This document shows, piece by piece, positions 36,248 to 49,500 of a stretch of 64,000 nucleotides of DNA. Numbering within the stretch: position 1 is the stretch's first letter; every line of letters starts with the position of its first letter. Below the pieces are notes generated by a model. That model was given only the letters and a program-made list of their open reading frames with translations. It had not been told where the DNA came from and made no database searches. Source of the DNA: Cyathus striatus (taxonomy: Eukaryota > Basidiomycota > Agaricomycetes > Agaricales > Nidulariaceae); NCBI GenBank assembly GCA_025738555.1, contig JAOVFP010000013.1, positions 2,914,001 through 2,978,000 on the forward strand, in the 5' to 3' direction. The translations under genes were made by a program, and so were the position numbers.

Positions 36248-37442
36248 ATGATTCTACTCGAAGTACGCCATCCAAAAATCCCACATTTCGTTACCCCCCT
36301 TACAGTATCCATGTAGTCCCATAACGTTATAATCCAGACGACTTTAAACGATCGACTTACCAAGTGCGCTCGTTTAATGACATCTGTTTCTATTTTCTGT
36401 TATCTGATTTTACCCCAGGCCTTCTTCACTCGATGTACAATTCGTAGACTATGACGGAGTACGGTTCCGTATGTCAACTGTCGAAAGGAAGACACAAGTC
36501 CTCCTTTCGATGCATATTCGCTGCTGGGATGAGCTTGTCACCTATGGGGCACTCAAAGTTTTACAACGTGAATATGGATCACTCCTTGCAGCTCAAGCCG
36601 AGGATCAGTACAACGTTAGCTTGCTTATTGACTTAGAGCAGGTGCCTGCAGAGCCAGGTATGTCAAATGTAATGGGTTCTTTTTAAAAAGGACGGCAATT
36701 TACGTCTTTTTGGGATGCACAGAGGCTCGTGAAGCGTTTATCATGTCCATTGCACTGCTCAAGCGCAATGCACTGGCCGCCCCGTTCGAGCTCGGTTTCA
36801 CGACGCAGAAAGAGCTTGAATCTTCCGAGGGCCAAGGAGAGCTCATGCAAATTCATTATCGCGACGAAGAAGCGATCTATGTGCAAGCCTCCGCCGATCG
36901 TATCACCGTCGTTTTCTCTACCATCTTCCAAGAAGAGACAGATAGGATATTCGGCAAAGTCTTCTTACAAGTGCACTTTTATACAACTTGATATGTTTTG
37001 CACCGTCATACTAATCTTTATGATAGGAATTTGTCGATGCTCGTCGTCAACCCTCTATCCAGAATGCCCCTCAGGTGCTGTACTCCAACCGAGACCCTCC
37101 CCTTGAAATTCGCCACGTCCCTGGGCTCAGAAATAGCGACGATGTTGGATATGTTACATTCGTGCTCTTTCCTCGTCACTTCACCAACCCGTCGGTTGCG
37201 TCGGCAACGATTTCGCACATCCAGCTGTTCCGAGACTACTTGCACTACCATATCAAGTGCTCAAAGGCCTATATGCACTCTAGGATGCGGCATCGCGTGG
37301 CAGAGTTCCAGAAGGTGCTAAACAGAGCTAAGACGGAGGTCGCGACTGGGGAAAGGAAAACAGTCAGGTATGTTTTCTTCACTTTCTAAAAACCACATCA
37401 TTAACAAGTATGTACAGTGGACGAACCATGGTCAGCCGGTGA
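36248..37442 (+). CDS. ARPC2: Arp2/3 complex subunit 2 (34 kDa)
   Basis: Structural subunit of the Arp2/3 actin-branching complex. The first exon is MILLE (36248-36262). The next exon begins after CATGTAG (SHNVIIQTTLNDRLT), then KPSSLDVQFVDYDGVRFRMS, STVERKTQVLLSMHIRCWDE, EAREAFIMSIALLKRNALAA, IHYRDEEAIYVQASADRITV, FVDARRQPSIQNAPQVLYSN, DVGYVTFVLFPRHF and YLHYHIKCSKAYMHSRMRHR. Ends SGRTMVSR with TGA 37440-37442. About 310 residues, normal length. All intron joins keep frame. Confidence 0.92.
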
Positions 37443-38899
37443 TTGGAGGCAGGGCCTTCGTGGGCTCTTGGTTTAATATTGTACAACAATCACGATACTA
37501 TGGACATCAATGATAACACGCTTTGTACCCGCTGCCATCCTTCAAATTGAAGGGGATTTTGTTGAGCAAGGAACGAATCCGAGGTAAGCCGATGCTCAAG
37601 TAACGATTCATCAATCGTTCTGTGAGACTGCGACGCAGCACAGTGCGAACATTAACGGAATCACAGGAGTAGTGACATCATGCAATATAATACATGGGCG
37701 GTGTTAGTGTATGTAATGTTGCAATTTTTTGGGGATTTTTCTGTAACTGACTCCGGTGTCCGATGGAAGCGGAAACCGACGACTGTTTTTCATTAACCTT
37801 CAAAATAAACTTCATGGCAAACATACAGGACATAAAAGTATGTAGTTGCCTTCTAGTACCTGCTTATTATTCTTGTGGTAAATAAAATAAATAGCACAGA
37901 AAGCCGCATACGTTGGGACATTTTGCAAGATAATATACATGAAAGCGCCACACGGATTCTCCGCGCAGCGCAGGATAATGATGAGTGTATCTACAGTATG
38001 GGGTGCTAAATTGAGACAACCTAAGTGGTAGAGCGAGTCTCATCTTCATGGGCATGGATGTGGAGTAGGAGCTTGGCATCCATATTGGGGGTGGGCCCTA
38101 GCTGGAGATTGTGAGGAAGAATGCTGCAGCATGAGAAGAGGTCTACGGAGATGGAGCGGGTGCTGGCGTTTCACATGCACGTAAGTAATTTGGGATGTGA
38201 AAGGATAGCTCTGAGAAAAGAAGATAAGATTATCAGCATGGGAGGTTCCCTATCAAACTATGAGTGAGAAAGTTGTGGAAGACCATCTAGTGATAGTCGG
38301 ATCAGTTATACACTAGGATAAGTACTGCAGCAATAATGTACTGGAAATTTGAAGCACGACGAAGCGCAGTCAGGCTTAAAATAGGGCAGCTACATAGAGA
38401 AAAGGGCCGAAAGATGGAGAGAGTCAGACAGACTGGGATTTCAGGATCACACAGGTGGGAGATTGCACATGGGAGAGAGTGGATCTGTGCACAATCGAGA
38501 TGGGTTTCCAAAACGGACACGCTTAAGAACGATCAAATCCAAGAGACGGATCGGACGCGTCGAGGCGTCGATGGCAATTTGAGCTGCAAGCCTGCAATGT
38601 GCTGATAGCGGGGATGCTCTGGGATGCTAGGGGACGTCGACAAGGATTCATTCAATATTCATATTCAGCAAGGATTGTTGGGGGATCCCAGGGTCCTGCA
38701 TGTCCAGTTAATTCCTCGAACTATGCTGATGTAAGCAGAATCACAGATTTTTGGGGTCGATCATTACGTTGACCCCAGAGCAGCTAATTTAACATTTTCT
38801 TCTCCTTAATTTATAAATTTACACTTGCCTCTTCACTTATAATACCCCTTCTCCTCCTCCCTCTTTCTCCAACTCCGGACCTCTCCCCCTTTCTTAGCC
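37443..38899. other. Intergenic region upstream of ACC1
   Basis: 1.46 kb with only short open frames. The last 120 bases before the ACC1 start are rich in CTCCTCC/CTTTCTCC with a TATAAT at about 38839. No gene supported. Confidence 0.55.
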
Positions 38900-41800
38900 A
38901 TGTCGGCTTATGACCATTCGAGAGTACAGAACTTCATAGGTATGTCCTCTTCTCCTTGCTCTCCCCCATTCCCTCATCCTCATCTTTTCTCAGGAGGGAA
39001 TGCATTGGAGAAGGCTCTTCCAAGCAAAGTACACGACTTTGTCAAGGCTCATGGCGGCCATACTGTCATAACAAAAGTACGTTGCCCTTGGTATATCTTC
39101 CAAATCGTCAATCTCCAACATATTTATCCTCATCTAGGTCCTCATTGCCAACAACGGTTTGTTTTTTCTTCGTTCGAGCGCCTATCGAACCCCCCATCTC
39201 ATATTAGTGTTCAGGTATTGCTGCTGTCAAAGAAATTCGATCCATTCGCCAATGGAGTTACGAAACATTCGGACACGAACGTGCAGTCGAGTTCACCGTT
39301 ATGGCTACCCCGGAAGATCTCAAGGTCAATGCCGAATACATTCGCATGGCGGATCGCTACATCGAAGTTCCCGGTGGAACCAACAACAACAACTACGCCA
39401 ACGTCGACCTCATTGTCGACGTCGCCGAGCGTGCAGGTGTCCATGCCGTATGGGCTGGCTGGGGGCACGCTTCTGAGAACCCCCGTCTCCCCGATAGCCT
39501 TGCTGCCAGCAAAAACAAGATTGTGTTCATTGGCCCACCCGGAAGCGCCATGAGGAGCTTGGGTGACAAGATTTCCAGTACCATTGTAGCCCAGAGCGCC
39601 GATGTTCCAACCATGCCATGGTCGGGCTCTGGTATCACCGAGACCGTTCTTTCCGAGTCCGGTTATGTCACAGTCCCTGACAAAGCCTATGCAGATGCCT
39701 GTGTTACTTCTGTTGAGGAGGGCCTGAAGCGTGCAGAGCAAATTGGCTGGCCTGTCATGATAAAAGCCAGTGAAGGAGGTGGAGGAAAAGGTATTAGGAA
39801 GGTGGAGCAGGCGGACGCGTTCAAGAACGCGTACAATGCTGTTGCTGGTGAAATTCCAGGTGAGTTCGATTGTCTGCAAGTTTCTTCACCCCATTGACGC
39901 GTCCTTTAGGTTCTCCCATCTTCATTATGAAACTCGCTGGTCAAGCACGGCACTTGGAAGTGCAGCTTCTTGCTGATCAGTATGGCAACGCCATCTCTCT
40001 CTTCGGCCGTGACTGTTCCGTTCAGCGTCGCCACCAGAAGATTATTGAAGAAGCACCTGTCACCATCGCCGAGGAAAAGACCTTTGAAAAGATGGAGCGC
40101 GCTGCTGTCCGTTTGTCGAAACTTGTGGGCTACGTTAGTGCTGGTACTGTTGAATGTATGTGTGCAACTCTATTGATCTACATGTCTCTAATGGTTTGGG
40201 ACTCAGACCTTTACAGCCATGCCGAAGACTACTTCTGCTTCTTGGAGCTCAACCCTCGTCTTCAAGTCGAGCATCCCACCACTGAGATGGTCTCCGGAGT
40301 TAACCTTCCAGCTGCCCAACTCCAAATTGCCATGGGCATCCCTCTCCATCGCATTCGTGATATACGTCAGTTATATGGTGTGGCACCTAATGGCTCATCG
40401 GAGATTGACTTTGACATGATCAATCCTGATTCTGCCCAACTTCAACGCAAGCCCCGTCCTAAGGGTCACGTCGTTGCTGTTCGTATCACGGCAGAAAACC
40501 CCGATGCTGGATTCAAACCTTCTTCAGGATCTCTGCAAGAGCTCAACTTCCGTTCCAGCACGAACGTATGGGGCTACTTCTCCGTCGGTACCGCCGGTGG
40601 TCTTCACGAGTTCGCTGACTCCCAGTTCGGTCACATTTTCGCCTATGGTGAAGATCGTAGCGAATCACGGAAGAATATGATTGTCGCGCTCAAGGAGCTT
40701 AGCATTCGTGGCGACTTTCGTACGACTGTTGAATACCTTATCAAGCTACTTGAACTTGAGACTTTCAAGGATAACAAGTTCACTACCGGATGGCTTGATT
40801 CGCTTATTAGCAACAAGCTTACTGCAGAACGTCCTGACGCTACTCTTGCCGTTGTTTGCGGTGCCGTTACTAAAGCTTATCTCGCTTCTGATGCATGTTG
40901 GACCGAGTATAAACGTATCCTCGATAAGGGACAGGTTCCTGCTAAGGATGTCCTGAAGACCGTTTTCGGTATTGATTTCATCTACGAAAACTGTCGTTAT
41001 TCTTTTACTTGCTCCCGTTCATCTGCTACTGTGTGGACGCTTTACCTCAATGGAGGTCGCACTATGGTAGGAGCTCGACCTCTTGCGGATGGTGGTCTTC
41101 TTGTACTTTTGGATGGAAAGAGTCACTCCGTGTACTGGCGTGAGGAAGTTGGTGCTCTGCGTGTCATGATCGATTCCAAGACATGCTTAATCGAGCAAGA
41201 GAATGACCCCACACAGCTGAGGAGTCCTAGTCCAGGAAAACTTGTTCGCTATCTCGTTGATAGCGGTGACCATATTAACGCTGGAGAACAATATGCTGAG
41301 ATTGAGGTATGCAATCCAGCTCATGGAGCTGCCAGTTGTTGAACTGATTTCTATCTCTTCCTTAGGTCATGAAAATGTACATGCCTTTAGTAGCATCCGA
41401 AGATGGTATCGTCCAGCTCATTAAGCAGCCTGGTGTCAGCCTTGAGCCAGGTGACATCCTCGGCATCTTGACTCTTGATGATCCTGCTCGTGTCAAGCAC
41501 GCGAAGCCATTTGAAGGACTTCTTCCCGACTTGGGTTCTCCTGGTGTTACGGGTAACAAACCTCATCAACGCCTGAACCGTTGCATTGGCGTTTTGAACG
41601 ATATTCTGGACGGATACGACAATCAAGCGGTGGTGACATCCACCTTAAAGGAGCTCATCGAGGTTCTTCATGACTCCGAGCTGCCCTACTCAGGAATCAA
41701 CGCGATTCTTTCATCTCTTTCCGGACGTTTGCCTTCAAAGCTTGAAGATAGCTTCCGGGCTGTCATGGACATCTCCAAAGCGAAGGGAACCGACCACGAG

Positions 41801-44800
41801 TTCCCTGCAGTTCGTATGAAGAAGACTTTGGAGCATTATATGCAGGATAATGTCCTTCCTCAAGACAGGGGTATGTTCCGTACTCAATTTGGGGCTCTTT
41901 TCGACATTTTGGAGCGCTATACCGGCGGTTTGAAGGGACATGAAACAGAGATCATCAGCGGCCTTCTCTATCGCTATCAAGGAGCTGAAAAGCTCTTTGG
42001 CGGTAGTATTGAAACCCGTGTTTTAGCTCTTCGCGACCAGCATAAAGATGATCTTGAGAAAGTTGCCTCCATTGTTCTCAGCCATATTGGAGTTCGCTGT
42101 AAGGCTAAGCTCGTTCTTGCCATTCTTGAATACGTCAAGAACAGCGGTCTCAATGTTTCTAACCCCGAGGGCAAGCTTTACCAGGCTCTGCAAGATCTTG
42201 CCGCACTCGAAGCCAAGTATGTATCGTTCATTGTTCGGTGGTCATTACTAAATGACTATCTTCTTTAGGTCTTCAACTTCTGTAGCTTTGAAAGCTCGCG
42301 AAGTTCTCATCTTAGGTCAGATGCCATCTTACGAGGAGCGTCTCATCCAAATGGAGTCTGTGCTCAAAAACTCTGTTTTGAGCAACTACTACGGTGAACA
42401 AGGACAAGGACCCAAGTTAGTACTCGCTACGTTTCTTTCTGGTCTAATACTTATACCACTTTCCAGGACACCCTCTGCTGACGTCTTGAGGGAACTCACT
42501 GATTCGAGGTATGCGGTGTATGACGTTCTTCCTGCCTTCTTCAATCACAAGGACCCTATGGTCATCCTTGGTTAGCGGATCTCCGTTCTTCATTACCACC
42601 ATTCTAATATCTTTTTCCAGCCTCTTTGGAAGTTTATGTCCGCCGTGCATATAAGGCGTACACCCTACTCTCAGTTGATTACGAAGAAGGAGACATGCTT
42701 GATGACGGTGAAGCACCTAGCATCCTGACGTGGCGATTCAACCTTGGAGTATCTCATTCTCCCCCCGCAACTCCCCGCATTTCGTTCGGGTAAGTATTTC
42801 TTCGTTCAATTGGTTTTACTTATTTTAATATTGCGAGCAGCGAGAATCGTCGCTCGGCTTCAGTCAGCGATTTAACGTATATGATAAATCGCCACCAGTC
42901 GCAACCCGTCCGCACCGGTGCGATTGCTTCCTTCCCGAACATGAAAGCTATGGCGAAGGGCTTCACAACCATCGTCTCAACCCTTCCTGTATTCGATCCC
43001 TCCGAATACAATGAACGTTATGGCTCCAACAGTCAGCCGCCGAACGTCGTTAACATAGCCCTTCGCATCTTCAGTGAGGAAGACGACATGTCTGAAGACA
43101 ACTGGAGCAAGGAAGTTATCGCTTTCGTCAACGAGCATGCTGAAATCCTTACCCACCGAGGAGTTCGCCGAGTTTCGGTCCTTATCTGCCGTCCCGGTCA
43201 ATATCCTGTCTATTTTACTCTTCGAGAATTTGAAGGCACCTGGGGTGAAGAACAATCCATTCGTAACATCGAACCCGCCCTTGCGTTCCAGCTTGAACTG
43301 AGTCGTTTATCAAACTACAACCTGAAGCCTTGCTTTGTTGAGGCTAAGCAGATACACATATACCATGCTATAGCTCGCGAGAATCAACTTGACAACCGGT
43401 TCTTCATTCGCGCTCTTGTTCGTCCTGGTCGTCTGCGTGGGTCCATGAGTACCGCAGAGTATCTCATATCTGAAACAGATCGCCTCGTCACTAGTATCTT
43501 GGATGCCCTTGAAGTCGTTAGCGCGCAACATAGGAATGCTGATTGTAATCACATCTTCATGAACTTTGTTTACAATCTTGCCGTTACCTATGATGATGTC
43601 TTGGCTGCTATCTCTGGATTTATTGAACGTCACGGAAAACGCCTCTGGCGTCTTCATGTAACTGGGTCTGAGATTAGAATTGCACTTGAAGATAGCGAAG
43701 GAAACGTTACTCCGATCCGATGCATTATCGAAAATGTTTCCGGCTTTATCGTGAACTACCACGGTTATCAAGAAATCACCACAGACAAGGGTACCACCAT
43801 TTTGAAATCTATTGGCGACAAAGGACCACTTCACCTTCAGCCCGTACATCAGGCGTATCCCACCAAGGAATCACTTCAGCCCAAGAGATACCAGGCCCAT
43901 CTTATCGGCACCACCTACGTTTACGACTTTCCAGACCTGTTCTCAAAAGCATTGCACAACGTTTGGATCAGCGCTCGCAACAGTGATCCATCTTTGGTTC
44001 TTCCAAAGTCCTTCTTGGAATCCAAGGAACTCGTGTTGGATGAGCACGATCATCTCGTGGAGGTTGACAGAGCACCCGGAAACAATACCTTTGGTATGGT
44101 CGGATGGGTATTCACATTGAGAACTCCTGAATTCCCTCTTGGTCGTCAGGTCGTTGTTGTTGCAAACGATATCACGTATAAGATTGGCTCTTTCGGCCCC
44201 GTCGAAGATCAATTCTTCTATCTTGTAACACAGTATGCTCGCAAACGTGGCTTGCCTCGTATCTACTTGTCTGCTAACTCCGGTGCACGCATTGGTCTTG
44301 CTGAGGAGGCCCTGCCTCTTATCTCTGCGGCTTGGAATGTGAAGGACCATCCTGAAAAAGGTGTCAACTACCTTTATCTCACCCCCGAGAACTATATTAA
44401 GCTGCAAGAAAAGGGAGCTGATTCTGTTCGTACCATCGAAATCGAGGATGAAGGCGAGCGTCGCTTCAAGATCACTGACGTTATTGGTTTACAAGACGGG
44501 CTTGGTGTTGAATCTCTCAAGGGCTCTGGTCTCATTGCTGGAGAAACCTCAAGGGCATATGATGATATTTTCACAATTACCTTGGTAACTGCTCGGTCGG
44601 TCGGCATCGGTGCTTACCTCGTGCGCTTGGGAGAGCGTGCTATTCAAGTTGAAGGCCAACCTATCATCCTTACTGGTGCACCTGCCCTTAACAAGGTGCT
44701 CGGTCGTGAGGTTTATACCTCCAACTTGCAGCTTGGTGGAACCCAGATCATGTTCAAGAATGGTGTGTCGCACTTAACCGCTGCTAGTGACCTTCAAGGA

Positions 44801-46246
44801 GCTACCCAGATTCTTGAATGGTTGTCCTACGTTCCTGAGGTTAAAGGTGGTGCCCTTCCTGTCCGTGAAACAACCGATGGATGGGACCGTGATATCACGT
44901 ACGTTCCGCCCAAGGGAGCTTACGATCCGCGCTGGTTCATTGAGGGGAAGACTGACGAGAACAGCTCGGAGTGGCTTAGCGGATTCTTCGATAAAGGCTC
45001 CTTCCAAGAGACTCTCAGTGGATGGGCGCAGACTGTTGTTGTTGGTCGCGCCCGTCTCGGTGGTATTCCTATGGGTGTCATCGCCGTCGAAACTCGCACT
45101 ATCGAACGTGTTGTTCCTGCAGATCCTGCGAACCCCGCCTCGTTTGAGCAGCGTATCATGGAGGCTGGACAGGTCTGGTACCCTAACTCGGCTTACAAGA
45201 CTGCGCAGGCGATTTTCGATTTCAACAGGGAAGGTCTTCCTCTTATCATCTTCGCTAACTGGCGTGGATTCTCTGGAGGGCAGCAGGATATGTATGACGA
45301 GTTTTGAAACAAGGCTCAAAGATTGTTGATGGACTCTCCAGCTACAAGCAGCCTGTGTTCGTTTATATTGTTCCCAACGGAGAGCTGCGTGGTGGTGCAT
45401 GGGTTGTATTAGATCCTTCTATCAACTCTGAGCAGATGGAAATGTATGCCGATGTCGACGCTCGCGCTGGTGTTCTAGAACCCGAGGGCGTCGTAGAAAT
45501 TAAAATGCGCCGCGACAAAATCCTGGGATTGATGGAGCGCCTCGACTCCGAGTATGCGTCACTTAAGTGCGATAGCAAGGACGTCAACAAGTCAGAGGAA
45601 GAACGTGCCGCAGCTTCTGCATTGCTATCCAAGCGCGAGACCTTCCTGCAGCCTACGTACAAACAGATTGCTCTGCTCTATGCCGATCTTCATGAGTGAG
45701 TGTTGATTCTGGTTGATATTATAAGCAATAGCTCATCTTTATATTCTAGTCGTACTGGACGTATGGAGGCCAAGGGCTGTGCTAAAGCTACTGTCTGGAA
45801 GAATGCGCGCCGACACTTTTACTGGGCTGTGCGAGCTCGTATCGCCCGTTCTGCAGCTCTTGCTTCACTTGAGGAAGCTAGTCCCGGTCGACTTTCGAAT
45901 ACCGTTCGCGCTTGCTCAACAACTTGGCTGCTATCGAACCTACAACAGAATATCGTCAGGTGTCGGAGGCGCTTGAGAAGCTGGACCTCGCACAGACTAT
46001 TGCCCAGTTGAAAGCAGACAGCTTGATGCGGCGTTTGGTCGAGCTTACGAAGGAGGACCGCAAAGCCACCATGGATAGCTTCGTTCGTTTCGCAGACAAT
46101 CTCTCTGATGAAGAGCGCACCTCTTTGGTTGGAATATTGCAAAACACCTCTCGCTCAGCTGGTAAGTAGTATACCTTGGTTTAGTGGATGTTACTCGATG
46201 CTAATGCTTTACTGCAGCACCTCCTTCCTACACGAACACAGTTTAA
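38900..46246 (+). CDS. ACC1: Acetyl-CoA carboxylase, multidomain (two apparent frame errors)
   Basis: Makes malonyl-CoA for fatty acid synthesis. Start ATG 38900 ([14 protein letters not shown]), stop TAA 46244-46246, about 2,230 residues. Order: biotin carboxylase ([23 protein letters not shown]-grasp [34 protein letters not shown]), biotinyl domain with EVMKMYMPL (an intron falls just before VMKM), the long central region, then carboxyltransferase ([55 protein letters not shown]). The frame breaks in the middle of [16 protein letters not shown] at 45301, where one G of an expected GG is absent. It breaks again near 45883-45889, between EEASPG and [13 protein letters not shown]. Both need a single added base. 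Everything else is conserved and the gene is essential in fungi, so I treat it as intact. The last intron gives the typical end APPSYTNTV. Confidence 0.95.
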
Positions 46247-46536
46247 GTTTCGCTTGCAGCTAACATTGTACTATAGTGCCGTATTCCTTTTGCATAGCTT
46301 TCGGTCACACATTGCATCTGTTTTCCTAGTATCCTGAATTATATCCGTAGATTTTCTAGACATTTGTGACTATATACCAAGTAGTATATAAATGACATTA
46401 TGATACCATTTTGCTCACGAATCTATTCTATTCATCAGCGCGAGTTCTCCCCCGATAACATCACTACTATTATAAATTATGAATAAATCCTTCCAAGACC
46501 CTCGTCTAAACTAAAGACACTGATGTGTGCATCTTC

Positions 46537-49500
46537 TCAGGAACACCATTTTCTTGCGTTTTGGAATAGCCTGAACCATGGTCCAGTTCCCTTCCACGCG
46601 TCAAGGAGCTCGGAAGGATACCAGCTGTTTGTTTCAAGAGTAGTAACACGTTCGGGATGCGGCATGAGAGCTAGGACACGTCCATTTGGTGTCTGCACGC
46701 CGGTAATGCCTCCTGGGCTACCGTTGGGGTTCAGAGGGTAGACTTCTGTTGGTTTTCCATGCGAGTCAACATATCGCAAAGCCTACCAACCCTGCTGACT
46801 CCAAATCATTCCTATGCTGCTTGCTGGAAAATGATGCGCGTCCTTCTCCGTGTGCTACTGCAACCGGTAACTTCGACCCTACCATATCGCTGAGGAACAC
46901 AGATGCCTTCGTAGCAGGAGATTCTACTATCTCCACCATAGAGACACGTCCTTCGAATCGTTCGCTTTGATTGGGCTTGAATTCTGGCCAGTCCTTGGCA
47001 CCTTCGCCAATGAGTTCCTTCATATGGCTAAGGAATTGGCAGCCATTGCAAACACCTAGCGCGAAAGTATCTTCTCGGGCAAAGAAGTTGGAAAACTCGT
47101 GTTGAGCGGTTGGATTTAACAGGGCCGAGTTCGCCCAACCCTTTCCAGCACCTAGCACATCACCGTACGAGAACCCACCACAGGCAGCAAACCCGCGGAA
47201 ACTCGTTAAGGAGACCGTACCGCTAAGAATGTCAGACATATGTACGTCAACCGCGTCAAATCCAGCTGCAGTAAATGCCCAAGCCATTTCCACTTGTCCG
47301 TTAACACCTTGTTCACGAAGTATAGCAACCTTTGGTCGATGGAACGAATCGCTGGGCCGGATATATGAAAAGGTGAGATCATATTTGATCCCTGTATACG
47401 CTGAATCTTTGATGAGAGCATATTCATCCTCTGCAGAAATCGGGTTGTCGCGGATACGTTGCATTCTGTACGATGTCTCAGACCATTTGAGCTGTAAGTC
47501 AGCTCTGTTACTCTCCCATATTGTCTGCCCACTAGAAGTAACTACCACCCTCTCGTCTCTCTCCAATGCAACACTACCAAGTCTATAAACATCTCTCTTA
47601 GGAACCCCCATTTCGACTAGGATGCTGGTGAAGGCATCAATGTCCTTCTTCCTGATCTGGAACACGGCTCCCAACTCTTCATTGAACAATGATGCTACGG
47701 GATTCTGTGCTTGTGCCCCAAGGACATCCAAGTTGATGGTGACACCAGCACGGCCAGCAAACGACATCTCTGCAATGGTTGTAAGTAAACCTCCATCAGA
47801 GCGATCGTGGTACGCCAAAACCAATTCAGGATGTCGTTCCCTCACTTCATGACAGGCCTCCAAGAATGCTTTGAGCACCTTGGGGTTTTCAACATCTGGC
47901 GCATCCCGACCAACTTTGCCAAAGACTTGGGCTAGCGCTGAACCACCAAGGCGAGTCTTCCCGGCACCAAGGTCCACAAACACCAGCAGGGTTTCATCAT
48001 CCACATCCGTCCTGATTTGCGGTGTCCAAGTCTTCCTGATGTCCTTCACGGGAGCAAAGGCCGTAACAATCAGACTGACAGGAGCGCTGACCTCCTTCAT
48101 CTCACCGTCCTCCTGAGTCCATTTCATCGCCATCGACATGGAATCTTTGCCCACAGGGATGCCAACACCCAAAGCAGGACAAAGCTCCAATCCAACTGCT
48201 TGGACGGCCTCATACAGAGCAGCTCCCTCTCCCGCCTTCCCTGCGGCACACATCCAGTTCGCACTCAGCTTCACTGTTGCGAGCTCGATATCTGCGGCAA
48301 TGAGGTTTGTTAATGACTCAGCAACAGCCATGCGTGCAGACGCAGCTGGAGAAACGAGCGCAACGGGAGTGCGTTCGCCCATAGCCATGGCCTCGCCTTC
48401 AACGACCTCGGGGGAAAACCGTAAGTAGTACGCGTAACCGCAACGTCTGCAACTGGAACTTGCCATGGTCCCACCATTTGATCGCGGGTGACGAGGCCAG
48501 TGATTGTACGATCTCCAATGGTGATGAGGAATGATTTACTGCCGACACTAGGGAGACGAAGAACACGGTCCACGGATATGTCGATCCTCTGCCCGTCGCT
48601 CAAACCGGATCCATTGGGGAGATACGAAGCCAACGATGCATCGACTTCATTTCTTACAGCGATCCTCTTCGCATCCTTCCTATGCATCCTTGGCGGCTTA
48701 CCAAATAATGTGCTCATCTTCAAGTTGATTACATTCTTTCCTTCCAACTTGTCTGTAACCACCAACTCCTCAAGCTCAGTTGCATCACCGACGACACAAA
48801 ATGGAGCCCTCTCCCTCTCAGCGATTGCCCTAAAGACATCTTCGCCCGAAGTGTCAGGAGAAACAGCGAGAACGTATCTCTCCTGACTTTCGTTACACCA
48901 GATCTCCATGGGGCTCATACCACCGTCTGCAACAAGAACATCCCGAATCTCAATGCACGCTCCCAGGTCGGAATCATGTACGAGCTCGGGAAGCGCATTG
49001 GAAAGTCCGCCAGCGCCAACATCGTGAATGCTGAGAATGGGGTTCTTCTCGTCAAGAGCAGTGCAAGCATCAATTACCTGCTGACACCTTCGTTGCATCT
49101 CTGCATTATCTCTCTGCACGGATGCAAAGTCAAGTTCAGCAGTCGAAGATCCAGACGATAACGATGACGCGGCACCTCCACCTAAGCCAATGAGCATTCC
49201 CGGTCCACCCAAAACAATGAGCTTGCTACCAGGCTTGATAGCACGCTCAGGCTTCAACGCAAATTGAGGCCTAATACTACCATATCCACCAGCAATCATG
49301 ATTGGTTTATGATACCCCCTCAACTCGTTCTGAACTTCATCTCTCAGCAGGAAAGTCCTCCAATATCCCGCAATAGCTGGTCGTCCGAACTCATTGTTGA
49401 AAGCTGCGGCGCCAATAGGGGCCTCAAGCACGATGTCTTTAGAGCTGGCGATGTGCCCTGGCCTCCCGACATCTTCTTCCTCCCATGGCTGGATGTATCC

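Noticed and set aside
42977..45400. Long minus-strand open frames antisense to ACC1
   Set aside because: Shadow frames; no motif, no splice structure.
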